From: Isoetes taiwanensis
Lineage: Eukaryota; Streptophyta; Lycopodiopsida; Isoetales; Isoetaceae
Direction: 5' to 3'
NCBI GenBank assembly: GCA_021234155.1
Contig: JAJEKV010000056.1
Location: 3,083,330-3,147,329, forward strand
Length of the DNA: 64,000 nucleotides
Part shown: positions 23,771-33,853 of the stretch, in pieces
Position numbering within the stretch: position 1 is the stretch's first letter
Layout: each line of letters starts with the position of its first letter
Program-made: the position numbers and the translations under genes
The notes under the pieces: generated by a model
What the model was told of the DNA's origin: nothing
The model's database searches: none
The model's input: the letters and a program-made list of their open reading frames with translations, nothing else

Positions 23771-24020
23771 ATGTTTATGGTAGCCACGGTGCGAAATCGG
23801 GTAGTCTAAAAACTGCCGACATCCTGTTTTCGCATCGTAGCCACGGTGCGAAATCGGGCAGTCCAAAAACTGCAGACATCCTGTTCTCGCACCGTAGCCA
23901 CGGTGCGAAATAGGGCAGTCCAAAAACTGCCGATAGCCTGTTCTCGCACCGTAGCCACGGTGCGAAATCGGGCAGTCCAAAAACTGTCGACATCCTGTTT
24001 TCGCACCGTAGCCACAGTTA
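23771..24020. repeat. Palindrome array 2 (5 units, 57-bp period)
   Basis: Units begin at 23773 (degenerate), 23830, 23887, 23944 and 24001, again exactly 57 bp apart, with the core TCGCACCGTAGCCACGGTGCGAAA. The spacers differ from those of array 1 but also hold an inverted repeat (GGCAGTCCAAAAACTGCC). The nearest unit is about 80-105 bp upstream of the start codon of the minus-strand DUF8039/H3-like gene. Confidence 0.93.
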
Positions 24021-24189
24021 AAGAATACCTAACATATACATCTAACAAGGATTTATTGCTGACATTGAATTCTAACAATTAATGAATATCATAGATGAAC
24101 ATTCATACAAAAGCAATTTCGTCATATGAAAACAATTGATACATTATAGAAAAGACAATTTATAGAAAAGACATTATATTAATACAAAA

Positions 24190-24880
24190 GTTTTTTAAGT
24201 ACATTTCCTTTTCTTGGCATCAGGGCCTGGAGTACCCGAATCAAATTCTTCTAAGTCCTCTACTCTTGCAAAGCCCAAGACAGAGCACTATCACGCTCAG
24301 ATTAATCCCGGCCTTGAGCATGGACACCATTGGTACTTGAAAGCACACATCTCTGTGAAGAAACGGAGAGCTATTGCTGCCATAAGGACGGGATCCCATT
24401 ACCTCAGAATTGAAACAGGTCGCTGGGGGGTGAATGGCGGGCACGGGATCCCCAGGGAGGAGAGGATATGTCAGTGTTGTGAGATGCACGTGATAGAGGA
24501 TGAGCACCATGCCCTCCAGCGGTGCCCAGCATATGCCCATGTCCGAGCAGTGCACACTGATCTTAGATGCTCTGACACACCGCTACATCAGTTACTCGCA
24601 TCACCTATGGTAGCACGACTGGGAGCTTACATCCTGCAGATTTCGGCCGTCAGACTTGCTCTTCGGGGGCATGGTATTTGAGAGCCTACCATTAGGGTTT
24701 TTCCTCCCAAGTGGGGGTTTTTTCATCCTGGTGTAGTAGGGATCTACTGTACAATTACATTGTTTGTTTTTGGTGTTGGGGTTTTTGGCTTTTTGCCTGT
24801 CTCTGCATGTACCATCTCATAGGCCTCTGGCCCGTGGACGTTAAAATAAACTTCCTTCCTTCCTTCCTTCCTTTACTCCA
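24190..24880 (+). mobile_element. 5'-truncated non-LTR retrotransposon 3' end, (CTTC)n-type tail
   Basis: The frame 24214-24681 ends with the C-terminal zinc-knuckle region of a LINE reverse transcriptase: RIETGRW, ERICQCCEMHVIEDEHHAL, CPAYAHVR. The non-coding 3' end reads CCCGTGGACGTTAAAATAAA and then (CTTC)n at 24848-24874. The EN and RT domains are missing. It separates array 2 from the 24911-26314 gene and probably inserted into the spacer between them. Confidence 0.75.
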
Positions 24881-24910
24881 GCCCCAATTGTATCTAATAG
24901 ATACAATATA

Positions 24911-26314
24911 TCAGGGTCCTTCTGTGCATGACAAACGAAGTGTTTCCTTGTCCACTCCACTCAAGCCTAGAGCTGCTTTATTTGCAAGGACAGAGTACAT
25001 TTTGAAGCCCCCGAAGACATACATTGCGATAGCCCTATCTACTGCTATAACTCGATCATAGTTTGCGGCTAGGGGCACGTGGTTGCCAGCTAAGGACAGA
25101 GCTTTAAGCTTGAGGACCTCCTGTACTCCAGATGGACTATATTTATTGTGAAACACAATAATTTCTCCCTTCTGAAGGTAGCCCATATAATGTGCAATAC
25201 TGGCGTCCCGACCTAGGGTGACTCTCTGATGCCTTGCACATAAGTCATCAATAAATAACTCCTGCATAAAGGAAACATCAGATTCAAGAAGAAATAAAAA
25301 ATGAAACCAGATAAATACCTCTCTCTTGTCCCGGTCGACAACAGCTGGGTTTGTTATTTTGAAAGAGGACTTCGACAGCTCACGTTCTATGAACACAGGA
25401 TCAGTGTTTGAAGAGCTAGCAGCTTCAAATTTGACATCTTTCACTGCTTCATACCCTGCTTCAGCTTGCTGCATGACAATTTCAAATGCATCCTCTGGAG
25501 GTATTGAGGATCCATCATAAGTCACAGCCTCCATCATTTGTCTGGGGACATCAGTCTCAAAGTCTATAAGTCCTCCCAGGCCTACAACATGCGCATATAT
25601 CTGGCCCAATATCTCGTCTTCTCTCAACCCTGTCACTTCAGATATGTCCGGCAGCAACAAGTATGGTTTCCCACCTACATGGATGGGATATGCTTCTGAT
25701 AGCCCCCAAGTAGACAATTTTTTCTCGGAGACCTCCTCTTCCACAACCTCGTTCTCCTCATTTTCCAGTACGAGCTTCTCTTCCTCAGGATCTATCGGCT
25801 CCTCTACTGGTGAGGCGAGGCGTTCTGTTTGAGCGACCTGTGCACTTGAAGAAGAACTGGCATCTTTGCTTGGCTTAGTGTAAATCATGTATGTGCTGAA
25901 CATGATATCTAGGCCGAAAAAACTTTCCTTGCCCTCTTGCCTGCACAGTTCTGCAGGTAGTTTCTTCAAGAACCTTCTAATTCGGTCTTGATCAGGTTTC
26001 GGAAACATCTTAAGAAAAGCTTGCATGCTTAGTGAAGGCAAACCAGTCACAGGACATGGTTTCACGTCAGGACCAGCTCCAGCCATGAAGCTATGAAGGA
26101 TGCCGCCATATGCATCAGTAAACCTGTTACACTCTGCCATAATGTCTACGCTCAGGCAAAAATTATTATATACAGTGGTTGCATCCACTGGCTCCTCTAG
26201 CTCCTCCTCGAACTCTTCAGGATGCTTCTGACGAAAATCCCGTTCTTTCTCCACTATTTTGTCATACCATGCGCTAAACAGCTCCCATGCCTTATCTGAC
26301 CCGCTATTTGCCAT
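24911..26314 (-). CDS. Large unrecognised protein with an H3-tail-like segment (about 447-467 aa)
   Basis: The ATG at 26314 (MANSGSDKAWELF) is preferred; the frame is open from 26383. An N-terminal helical region is followed by a Ser/Glu-rich acidic stretch and GKPYLLLPDISEVTG, which resembles GHEYLLLDDI of copies A and B. The segment ELFIDDLCARHQRVTLGRDASIAHYMG (25261 downward) aligns with H3 alpha-2 end to C-terminus ([24 protein letters not shown]). A later RVIAVDRAIAMYVFGGF echoes the same pattern. A 57-bp GT-AG intron (25262-25318, ending TTTATGCAG) fits exactly between DKRE and ELFIDD; because it is a multiple of three, the frame is open with or without it. Uninterrupted, so possibly functional. 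Array 3 lies just upstream. The H3 link is an inference from one short segment. Confidence 0.65.
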   Translation of the reverse strand: MANSGSDKAWELFSAWYDKIVEKERDFRQKHPEEFEEELEEPVDATTVYNNFCLSVDIMAECNRFTDAYGGILHSFMAGAGPDVKPCPVTGLPSLSMQAFLKMFPKPDQDRIRRFLKKLPAELCRQEGKESFFGLDIMFSTYMIYTKPSKDASSSSSAQVAQTERLASPVEEPIDPEEEKLVLENEENEVVEEEVSEKKLSTWGLSEAYPIHVGGKPYLLLPDISEVTGLREDEILGQIYAHVVGLGGLIDFETDVPRQMMEAVTYDGSSIPPEDAFEIVMQQAEAGYEAVKDVKFEAASSSNTDPVFIERELSKSSFKITNPAVVDRDKREVFIWFHFLFLLESDVSFMQELFIDDLCARHQRVTLGRDASIAHYMGYLQKGEIIVFHNKYSPSGVQEVLKLKALSLAGNHVPLAANYDRVIAVDRAIAMYVFGGFKMYSVLANKAALGLSGVDKETLRLSCTEGP

Positions 26315-26385
26315 TCTCGTGGAGCAGCGCCTCGATTTATGACACTTAGAATGTGAGCGCCTTTGTAGCGGCTTGATTTGCAAGA

Positions 26386-26812
26386 GAGACTAACAACGTG
26401 GCAACGATGCGAAAATAACACTTCCTTAATTTATGCTATGCACAAATTCGCACCATGGCTAGGGTGCGAAAACAAGACTTCAATAATTCATTCTATTTAC
26501 AATTTTGCACCGTGGCTATGGTGCGAAAATACGCCTTCCATTTTTTATACTATGCACATTTTCGCACCGTGGCTACGGTGCGAAAACAACCCTTCAATAT
26601 CTTATTGTATGTACAATTTCGCACCGTGGCTATGGTGCGAAAATACCCCTTTCATTTTTTTATGCTATGCACATTTTCGCACCGTGGCTACGGTGCGAAA
26701 ATGGCCCTTCCATATTTTATGAGAGCCACAATTTTGCACAGTAAGTACGGTGTGAAAACACATCCACAATCAGAGTTGTACATAATTTCGCAACATGGCT
26801 ACTTTAAGTCTT
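26386..26812. repeat. Palindrome array 3 (8 units, mostly 57-bp period)
   Basis: Unit starts are at about 26391, 26448, 26505, 26562, 26619, 26677, 26734 and 26788, giving steps of 57 or 58 bp and a last step of 54. The core is TTTTCGCACCGTGGCTACGGTGCGAAAA; the outer units are decayed. Spacers carry a conserved half-motif (ATGCTATGCACA or similar) unlike arrays 1 and 2. The nearest unit is about 75-100 bp upstream of the ATG at 26314, on the side of its promoter. Confidence 0.93.
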
Positions 26813-26886
26813 ATATTCCAATGAAAGCAAATGTTTGCAATTAATATACAATAGATCTCCAATTAATAATCACTTATATTTATATT

Positions 26887-28069
26887 AGATAGATTCATAT
26901 ATAGATATGACTTTGGGTGGCATGCATGACCCCAATTTATAGCATTCTTCTCTGCGCTTTCCCACCTTCTGGTCTATCATGAAATGGAAGAAATTTAAGT
27001 CTGTCTCAAACTCTAATTGCCGCCGAACATCGAATCGAGACCACTCGCTCTCCGCTCTCAGACTTTTGAACAGCTGATTATCCTTATGAATGTTCAAGTC
27101 TATGACAACGGAATGAGTGCCATCATTGTCACCTTGTTCGACAGGAATCCAGACGTACTTTCTTCCTTCACGGACATTTCGCCATCTCCTATATTTAAAA
27201 GTGACATACAGAGTTTGCTTCCGAATGCAATATCTGAACCAAACCGTGTCTCGACTTATCCTCCATCGTGAAGTCGAGCACTCCAACTTTCAAGAAATAC
27301 ACTATCTAAAAAACTATCCACCGACTGTTGAACTGTAAACATCTTCAAGGTCTTCTTTACATTGTCGGCGCTCTTGAATATGGCAATGAACAGATCAATT
27401 CCTAAATTTATCTTCACATGCCCGCAGACTCCTCCCTTCTCCTTCAATGTCGTGAACATTTCCTGCGACAACTTACTCCGTGCTAATATGATAGAAGTGG
27501 CATCCAGAAGCCTGCAGTATAAATCGGACAGGCTGGGCAATGGAAGCTCAGTTAGCTTGGATCTTCATGGAGACTATTCATACCTCCAGAACCATATACC
27601 CCTTTCTCTGAGCTGTACTGGTGTGCTACCTTCGAACAACAAGCAGCCCATATCTTGGTGAAAGCAATGGAATACACTACTTATCGAGTGTGAAAAGACA
27701 GTGTTCTCCACATCAGATATACACAAACCTGAGAGAATAGGAATGAACTGGATAAGTAACAGAACTAATTTGAATATGGATTGCATAGAAGTACATACTC
27801 ACAATTTGCTTCTAATCGTGGGAAAGTTCGTCGCTTGCTTATTTTTTCTTTTGCCATATCTGTTGGAGTGTATACATGCCTTGTACAAATATCTCTTTGC
27901 CTGATCGAAATCCGACCATCAAAGCCTTCCAATGTGCAGAAACATCATTTCTCCTGCATCTTTTGACTCGCCATTCACCTCGCATTGCAGGTTGGAGTGT
28001 AACAAAGCTCCCGGTCGACACCACGAAGCTTTCAAAATCATTTCCAACTGTGATAGAGCTTATAGCCAT
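26887..28069 (-). pseudogene. Unidentified three-exon gene with frame breaks
   Basis: ATG at 28069 (MAISSITVGNDFESF). Exon 1 runs to a strong donor (AAATT|GTGAGT, exon end 27803). Exon 2 is 27584-27728 (acceptor TTCTCTCAG, donor GAG|GTATGA). Exon 3 begins at 27532 (acceptor TTGCCCAG, then LSDLYCRLLDATSI). The exon 1/2 and 2/3 phases agree across the junctions. However, exon 1 needs one frame shift near 27870 (FVQGMYT to DMAKEKISKRRTF) and exon 3 another near 27265 (SARLHDG to RDTVWFRYCIRKQ) to stay open to the TAG at 26887. No family is recognised. It is co-directional with the H3-like genes and lies on the far side of array 3. Confidence 0.45.
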
Positions 28070-28716
28070 CTAGTCACAGAATTCAAATAAGAATGCGGAG
28101 CGGAATCGAAATACTAGGAAAGGCTACGCGATTTTACTTTGATTGAAGTTTTTCTGTGGTCGAAACTCCCTTTGGCACAGGTCGAAGCAGTTCCCGAGTA
28201 AACCAAAGCTCCCTTGGTACGGGCAATCGATCTTCGCGCAAACTCTGTTGAGGAAAACACCTGAGCGGGAATTGAGGGTGGGAGCTAACGGTCATAATTG
28301 CCACGTGTGTAATCTGACACCCGAAGCTACAGGCACGGATATTACCGAAGCTACGTGCAGTTGACACCTGGAAAGGCGAAACCAAGGCTCGGTAAAAAAG
28401 TTCTGTACAAGCTCGGCTCCCCATTGGCCGCGAGCTTTTTGACGTGGCATCGAGTAAGGGCCCTTATTTGACCTCAAAAAAACTCTAATGGCACTAGAGA
28501 CAAATTTGTCGAGAAAAAAGGCGCAATTTTTAGGCGCACTCATTTTTTAATCCAAAATCCCAACGGTATTTATCTAATTTAATATATATATGGCAATAAA
28601 CTTGCTAATTGCATTCAAAACAATGCATTTGAATCACAACTCAAATAGCATTGACATTGATCTCGAACCTTTAGTCAATACATTTATCAAAGTTTATTGA
28701 CAATGCATTTACTCAA
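28070..28716. other. Presumed 5' region of the 26887-28069 gene and spacer
   Basis: No gene seen. The part nearest the ATG is less AT-rich than its surroundings and resembles a plant 5' UTR and promoter. A weak inverted arrangement (TTTGGCACAGGTCGAAGCAG near 28171, CCTTGGTACGGGCAATCG near 28210) is present. No 57-bp palindrome was found here, unlike the two neighbouring genes. From 28550 the sequence is AT-rich up to the copia LTR. Confidence 0.4.
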
Positions 28717-29096
28717 TGAACTGAACTTACTCACGATCTGTAATCGAAACCTTGCCGAATATTAGATTGATCAACAACAGATAATCATGGAGTTCAATGC
28801 TCCTTATTTTTATGCTCAGATCCTAACCAAACGGAACAGTTTAGATAAAAAACGGTTTATTCTGATCCACATGTTGTGGAGCAGTTCGACCGTTTGGACC
28901 TTCTATTTTTGACTTTCATATGATCTTCGATCTCTAACCATTATATATTTACCAATATCTTCAACCATTGGCCTCTTTAATAATATTAGGTTCTCTTAAG
29001 AATATGAACGTAATTTTTGCCTAGGCTATTATCTCTATCTTCACAAATAGCCTCGTTAATGATATAGGTTGCATAATTTAGACATGAATTCTCGCA
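28717..29096 (-). repeat. Copia-1 3' LTR
   Basis: Direct repeat of 32072-32452 with a handful of differences, for example CCAAACGGAACAGTT against CCGACCCGAGTCGGTT. Preceded on the minus strand by the polypurine tract at 29097-29106. Confidence 0.85.
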
Positions 29097-29174
29097 TTCT
29101 CCTTTCATGACTAGATTTGCTTCTCTTTCATGATTCCTTCTATCCCAAGTTCTTTCTGCAATTTTTGGAATATG

Positions 29175-31947
29175 TTAATTGGTAGAACCTTTGTGAATAT
29201 ATCTGCAGTCTGCTCTTCTATACTTATGTATTCCACCTATGAATCCTTTTGCCACCATGTCTCTTACATAGTGTATATGAATCTCAATATGTTTTGTACG
29301 TTCATGCAGCACTAGATTTTTTGTTATAGCCAAGCAACTCATACTGTCAACATATAGAGTTGTAGAATCATTCTGAATTGCACCAAGTTCTTCTAATATT
29401 CTCCTTGCCCATATGATTTCCCTTGCAGCCAATGATGCAGCATTATATTCAGCTTCTACTGTTGCAATTGCAAACACCCTTGTTTTTTACTTCTCCAAGC
29501 AATAAAGCTTCCACCTACCATAAGAACATATCCTGATGTGGATTGTCTTGAATCCAGATCCCCTCCCCAGTCTGCATCAGAGTAGGCTGTCAATTTTGTT
29601 TAACAATGTTAATCCTTCCTTATGTGTTCTCTTTAAGTATCTTAAGATCCTTTTTCCTGCAAGCCAGTGTTGTTTTCCTGGATTTATTTCAAATCTGCTT
29701 AGTAAGTTGACACTATATGCTATATCTGGTCTACAACAATTGGCCACATATAGTAAACATCCAGCTAATTTCTTGTATGGATATTTTAACATTTCTTCTC
29801 TTTCACCGTCATTTTTTGGGCTCATTTCACTTGACAACTTCTGCCCTGTAGCTAATGGAGAATTCACACCTTTGCAATCTATCATACCCAAATTTTTGCA
29901 ACATACCTTGAATATTGTCACTCTGTGTAAGTACCAATCTTTTTTCCTTTCGATCTCAGTGAACCTCTATTCCAAGGAATCTTCTCAGTGGCCCTAAATC
30001 TGGCATGCTAAACCTGTTGCTTAGTACCTTTTTGTAATGATTTAAGCATTTCACACTATTAGAGACAATTATGTTGTCATCCACATATAAAGCAATAATA
30101 TAAAATTCATCTTTGTCTCTAAAAATGTATAGGTTACCATCATTCTCCAATTTTTCGAATCCTTGCTCCTTAGAAAAACATCAATGCACAGATACCACTG
30201 TCTTGGAGATTGCTTTAATCCATAAACAGCCTTTTTTAGTTTCCATACTTTGTTTTCTCCTTGCTCAAGCTCAGGTGGCAGCTGCATGTAAATATCTTCA
30301 TCAAGTTTTGCATTTAAGAAGGCAGTTTGTACATCCATATGATGTATTTCAAGATTCTGAGCATTTGCAAATGCTAATAATATTCTTAGGCTAGACAGTT
30401 TAACAAATGGTGAAAAAGTTTCCTCAAAGTCAATTCCCTGTTTTTCTAAGAATCCTTGTGCTACTAATCTTGCTTTGAATTTCCGTCCACTATCATTGTC
30501 TGATTTTATTTTATAAATCCACTTATTTCCAACAATATTTCTTCCTTTTGGTCTGTCTATAATATTCATAAGTTTCAGTCTTTTCAAAAGACTTCAATTC
30601 TTTATCCATAGCCTGTTTCCATTGTTCTCTATTTTCTCCTTGTATTGCTTGTTCAAAGGGTTGTGAGATCTCAGATTCTAGAATAGCCATTATCTCACTG
30701 ATTTCAATTACATCTTTATGAAGCCTTTTACTAGTTCCTGCTGCATTTCTTCCATAATCCTTCTCATTTACATTGTTCTGATCATCTTTCAAGATTTCTG
30801 CTTCAGTACGTCTTCTATATTTTTTCCTTTCATCATTCAACTGTTTAGCTTCACTAACTGATTCCTTTTCAACCCCTTTTTCATGTTGAATGTCACATTT
30901 CTTTTCTTGCTGTCCCAGAGATTTAGTTTCAGGATCTTGATCTATCTGTTCTGCCTGTTGGATATCACCATTCTTTTCTTCTGTTTTAGAAATTCAACCT
31001 CAAGATCTTGATCATCATCTTCAATGTCAGGATTTGTCTTTTTATTTTCATTATACTCTACTTTACTGCTTGAAAATAAATTTGATCTACAATGCAGTAT
31101 TTCTCTATTTTTATACAAAATCTCCTCATTAAATCTCACATCTCTGCTTATTAATATTCTTTTCCTTTCATGGTCAAATATTCTGTAGCCCTTTGACATA
31201 TTGTCATACCCGACCAAAAAACCCATTATTGACCTATCATCCAGCTTCTTTCTAAGTTGTTTAGGAACATGTGCAAAAGCTATGCAACCATAGGCTTTAA
31301 GAAAATCATACCTTATTTCTTTTTTGCTCCATACTGTTCTACTATCTTGCCTTGAATACTTGCTGAAGGTAGTAGATTCTGAATATATACAACTGTTTTC
31401 GCAGCTTCTTCCCAAAGTGGTAGACCACTATGCTTAAGCATTAATCTTACTTCATCCAAAATTGACCTATTTTTTCTTTCAGCAACACCATTTTGCTGAA
31501 GCGTGTGACTACATGTAATTTGCCTCCTGATTCCATGTTCTTTGCAGTATGCTTTAAAAGTTTCATTAATATATTCTCCTCCTCTGTTGATCTAAGGCAT
31601 TTTATTTTCTTCCCTGTGTCTCTTTCTACTTCAGCTTAAAAAAGTCTAAATGCGTTATATGCTTGATCTTTTGTTAAGGAAAAAACATCTTGTTCTCTTT
31701 ATAATGTTAAGAGGACACAAAGATCACTATGCACTAATTCAAGTAATTGTGTTGCTCTGTCAACAGTCCTTTTGAATGGAAGTCTTGCACTTTTCCCCAG
31801 CATGCATCCATGACATGTGAACTCGTCACTTTCTCCTGCACATATTAGCCCTCTTTTTCCTAGTAGCTTTATATTGTCAATATGTGTATGCCCCAATCTC
31901 TCATGCCATAATTTCAATGTAGAGAATTGTACTGAATTAATACTCAA
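29175..31947 (-). pseudogene. Copia-1 pol remnant (integrase, RT, RNase H)
   Basis: Reading from 31947 down on the minus strand: the pre-integrase zinc region (LWHERLGHTHIDNIKLL, CHGCMLGKSARLPF), the integrase C-terminal region (AYGCIAFAHVPKQLRKKLDDR), RT start (IVGNKWIYKIKSD, KARLVAQGFLEKQGIDF), VYGLKQSPRQWY, the catalytic box YVDDNIIVS, the RT thumb ([14 protein letters not shown]) and RNase H (SMSCLAITKNLV, HIEIHIHYVRD). The parts lie in several frames with many indels and stops, so no polyprotein can be made. The integrase core is mostly missing. Confidence 0.85.
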
Positions 31948-32071
31948 TCTTGGTAAATGATTTTAAAAACCAAAAAGATTTCTAAAGTGTCTTGCCAAGA
32001 ACTTCAATTCATCATTCAAATAGATCTAACAAGCTTGTTTATCAAAACAGATTCTATAGCCCATATCTATA

Positions 32072-32452
32072 TGAACTGAACTTACTCAGGATCTGTAATC
32101 AAAACCTTGCCGAATATTGGATTGATCAACAACAGTTAATCATGCAGTTCAATGCTCCTTATTTTTAATCTCAAATCCTAACCGACCCGAGTCGGTTTAG
32201 ATAAAAAACGGTTCATCCTGATCCACATGTTGTGGAGCAGTTCGACCATTTGAACCTTCTACTTTTGACTTTCATATGATCTTCGATCTCCAACCATTAT
32301 ATATTTACCAGTATCTTCAACCATTGACCTCTTTAATAATATTAGGTTCTCTTAAGAATATGAACCTAATTTTTGCCTAGGCTATTATCTCTATCTTCAC
32401 AAATAGCCTAGTTAATCATATAGGTTGCATAATTTAGACATGAATTCTCACA
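32072..32452 (-). repeat. Copia-1 5' LTR
   Basis: Matches 28717-29096. Its outer end on the plus strand (AATTCTCACA) abuts the coding sequence SRFKMKD of copia-2's reverse transcriptase, so copia-1 appears to have landed within that gene. Confidence 0.85.
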
Positions 32453-33839
32453 ATCTTTCATCTTAAACCTGCTAGCTGGTTTAGATTTAAGTGCTTGAAC
32501 ATCAAGAAGATTGCTGCCCATTGTAAGCATAAATACATACCTCCCATGCACTTGATGTAGACATTAGAATCTGTTGTAGCAACTTGAAATCCTTCATGCT
32601 TAGGTGCATCATCAAACTTCTTGTACCAAACCCGAGACGCCTGCTTTAAGCCATAAATGGCCTTCGGGAGTTTACATACCTTGTTTTCCTAGCCGGGTAC
32701 TTCAAAACCTGGAGGTTGCAGCATATAGTAAAAAAGATATCCATTTAGAAATGTTGTAACCACATCTATTTGATGAATTTCCCAATCCAATTTGACTCCT
32801 AAAGCAAGCAAAACACGCAAGCTATTCATTCTCACGGCCAGTGAAAATGTCTCATCATAATTAAGACATTTGACTTGGCTGAAACCTCGAGCGACTAGCC
32901 TAGCCTTATACTTGTCAAGGCTGCCATCAACCTTGTACTTTTTCTTGAATAGCCATTTGCAGTCCAATGCTTTGTGCCCAATAGGCAAATCAGCAAGTTC
33001 CCATATCTGGTTTGCATCCATGGACGCGAGCTCTACCTCAGCTGTCTGTTTCCAATGTGGAGCTTTGGAGGAAGCCCATGCTTCCTCAATGCTTGCTGGT
33101 TCACCTTGCACTGCCAAGCAACACCATTCAACCAAACTAAGTTCAGCATTTTTAAGAACTTTATGAGAAGGTGTTCTGCTACGTGGTGGCAACGGCTGAG
33201 TTAGAAAATAAACAAATGTTTTTCGACTAAAATCATCAATAAACGTGATGAAATATACTGCCTTACCAAGGCATGCAGACATCTATGTAGGTCCACAAAG
33301 ATCTGAGTGGACAAGCTCCAGCAGTTGCTTAGCTCTGCCGCCTACACTTGCAAATGATCTGCGAGGGTGCTTACCAAGGATGCATGCTTCACAAAGATCC
33401 GGGTCTGCCTTCATAGTTATCTTCATGACATGAACCATGTTCTTCCGCTATTATTTTTAAAGCTTGAACATTATCGTGACCGTACCTTTTGTGCCAAAGT
33501 AGCATTGTCTCCTTTTCTTATACTATTAGGGCCTGATTTGGATCAAACACCTCCAGCTCATATGAATTGCCATGTTTTGAGCCCCTGGCTACTATATTCC
33601 CTTCAATCCATGCATTTTTCAAGAAAAGAACTTTCTTATCATAAAAAAAAACTTGCAGACCAGCATCTGCTGCACATGCAACTGACAAAAGGTTTTTTCG
33701 CAATTCCAGGACATGTAAGGTTTCTGGAAGCACTGTACTTTCACCATTCAATAGCGTGAAATATTATTGACCACTTCCTTGGACTTGAATTTCACTGTGA
33801 TCTCCCGATTGCACCAGACTTTTGTCATTTTGATAACTT
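32453..33839 (-). pseudogene. Copia-2 pol remnant with deleted integrase core
   Basis: From the right: the protease/pre-integrase region (LHVLELRKNLLSV), then zinc-region remains (CILGKHPRRSF, HSDLCGPT), the integrase start YFITFIDDFSRKTFVYFL, a jump straight to the RT region (HKALDCKWLFKKKYKVDG, KARLVARGFSQV, DWEIHQIDVVTTFLNG), then KLPKAIYGLKQASRVWY and SRFKMK. Most of the integrase catalytic core is deleted. The reading frame changes at least twice. Confidence 0.8.
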
Positions 33840-33853
33840 GAGAATAGATCCCT

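Larger units (their letters stand above)
28717..32452 (-). mobile_element. Copia-1: Ty1/copia LTR retrotransposon with decayed pol
   Basis: Two direct repeats of about 380 bp (28717-29096 and 32072-32452) bound the element. On the minus strand the LTR starts TGTGAGAATTC (TGCGAGAATTC in the left copy) and ends AAGTTCAGTTCA. A purine tract (GAAAGGAGAA) lies directly before the left LTR, showing minus orientation. Pol order in between is integrase, RT, RNase H, as in copia. Gag and protease are absent. The flanks (CTCAA and ATCTT) are not a target duplication, so the ends were rearranged or old. Confidence 0.85.

Noticed and set aside
23759-24082. Frames with 19-residue repeats such as PISHRGYGA across array 2 on both strands, and similar ones across arrays 1 and 3
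   Set aside because: 57 is a multiple of three, so any frame without a stop repeats every 19 residues. Several frames on both strands are open at once, and the spacers differ between arrays. The DNA palindrome, not a protein, is what is conserved.
21968-26812. CRISPR-like arrangement of palindromic repeats with spacers
   Set aside because: Spacers within an array are near-identical, the context is a plant nuclear genome, and no cas gene is present.
26885-27100. EFETDLNF in the last exon of the 26887-28069 gene as a further H3 match (FKTDLRF)
   Set aside because: Only a few residues agree and the flanking alpha-2 and alpha-3 signatures are absent.
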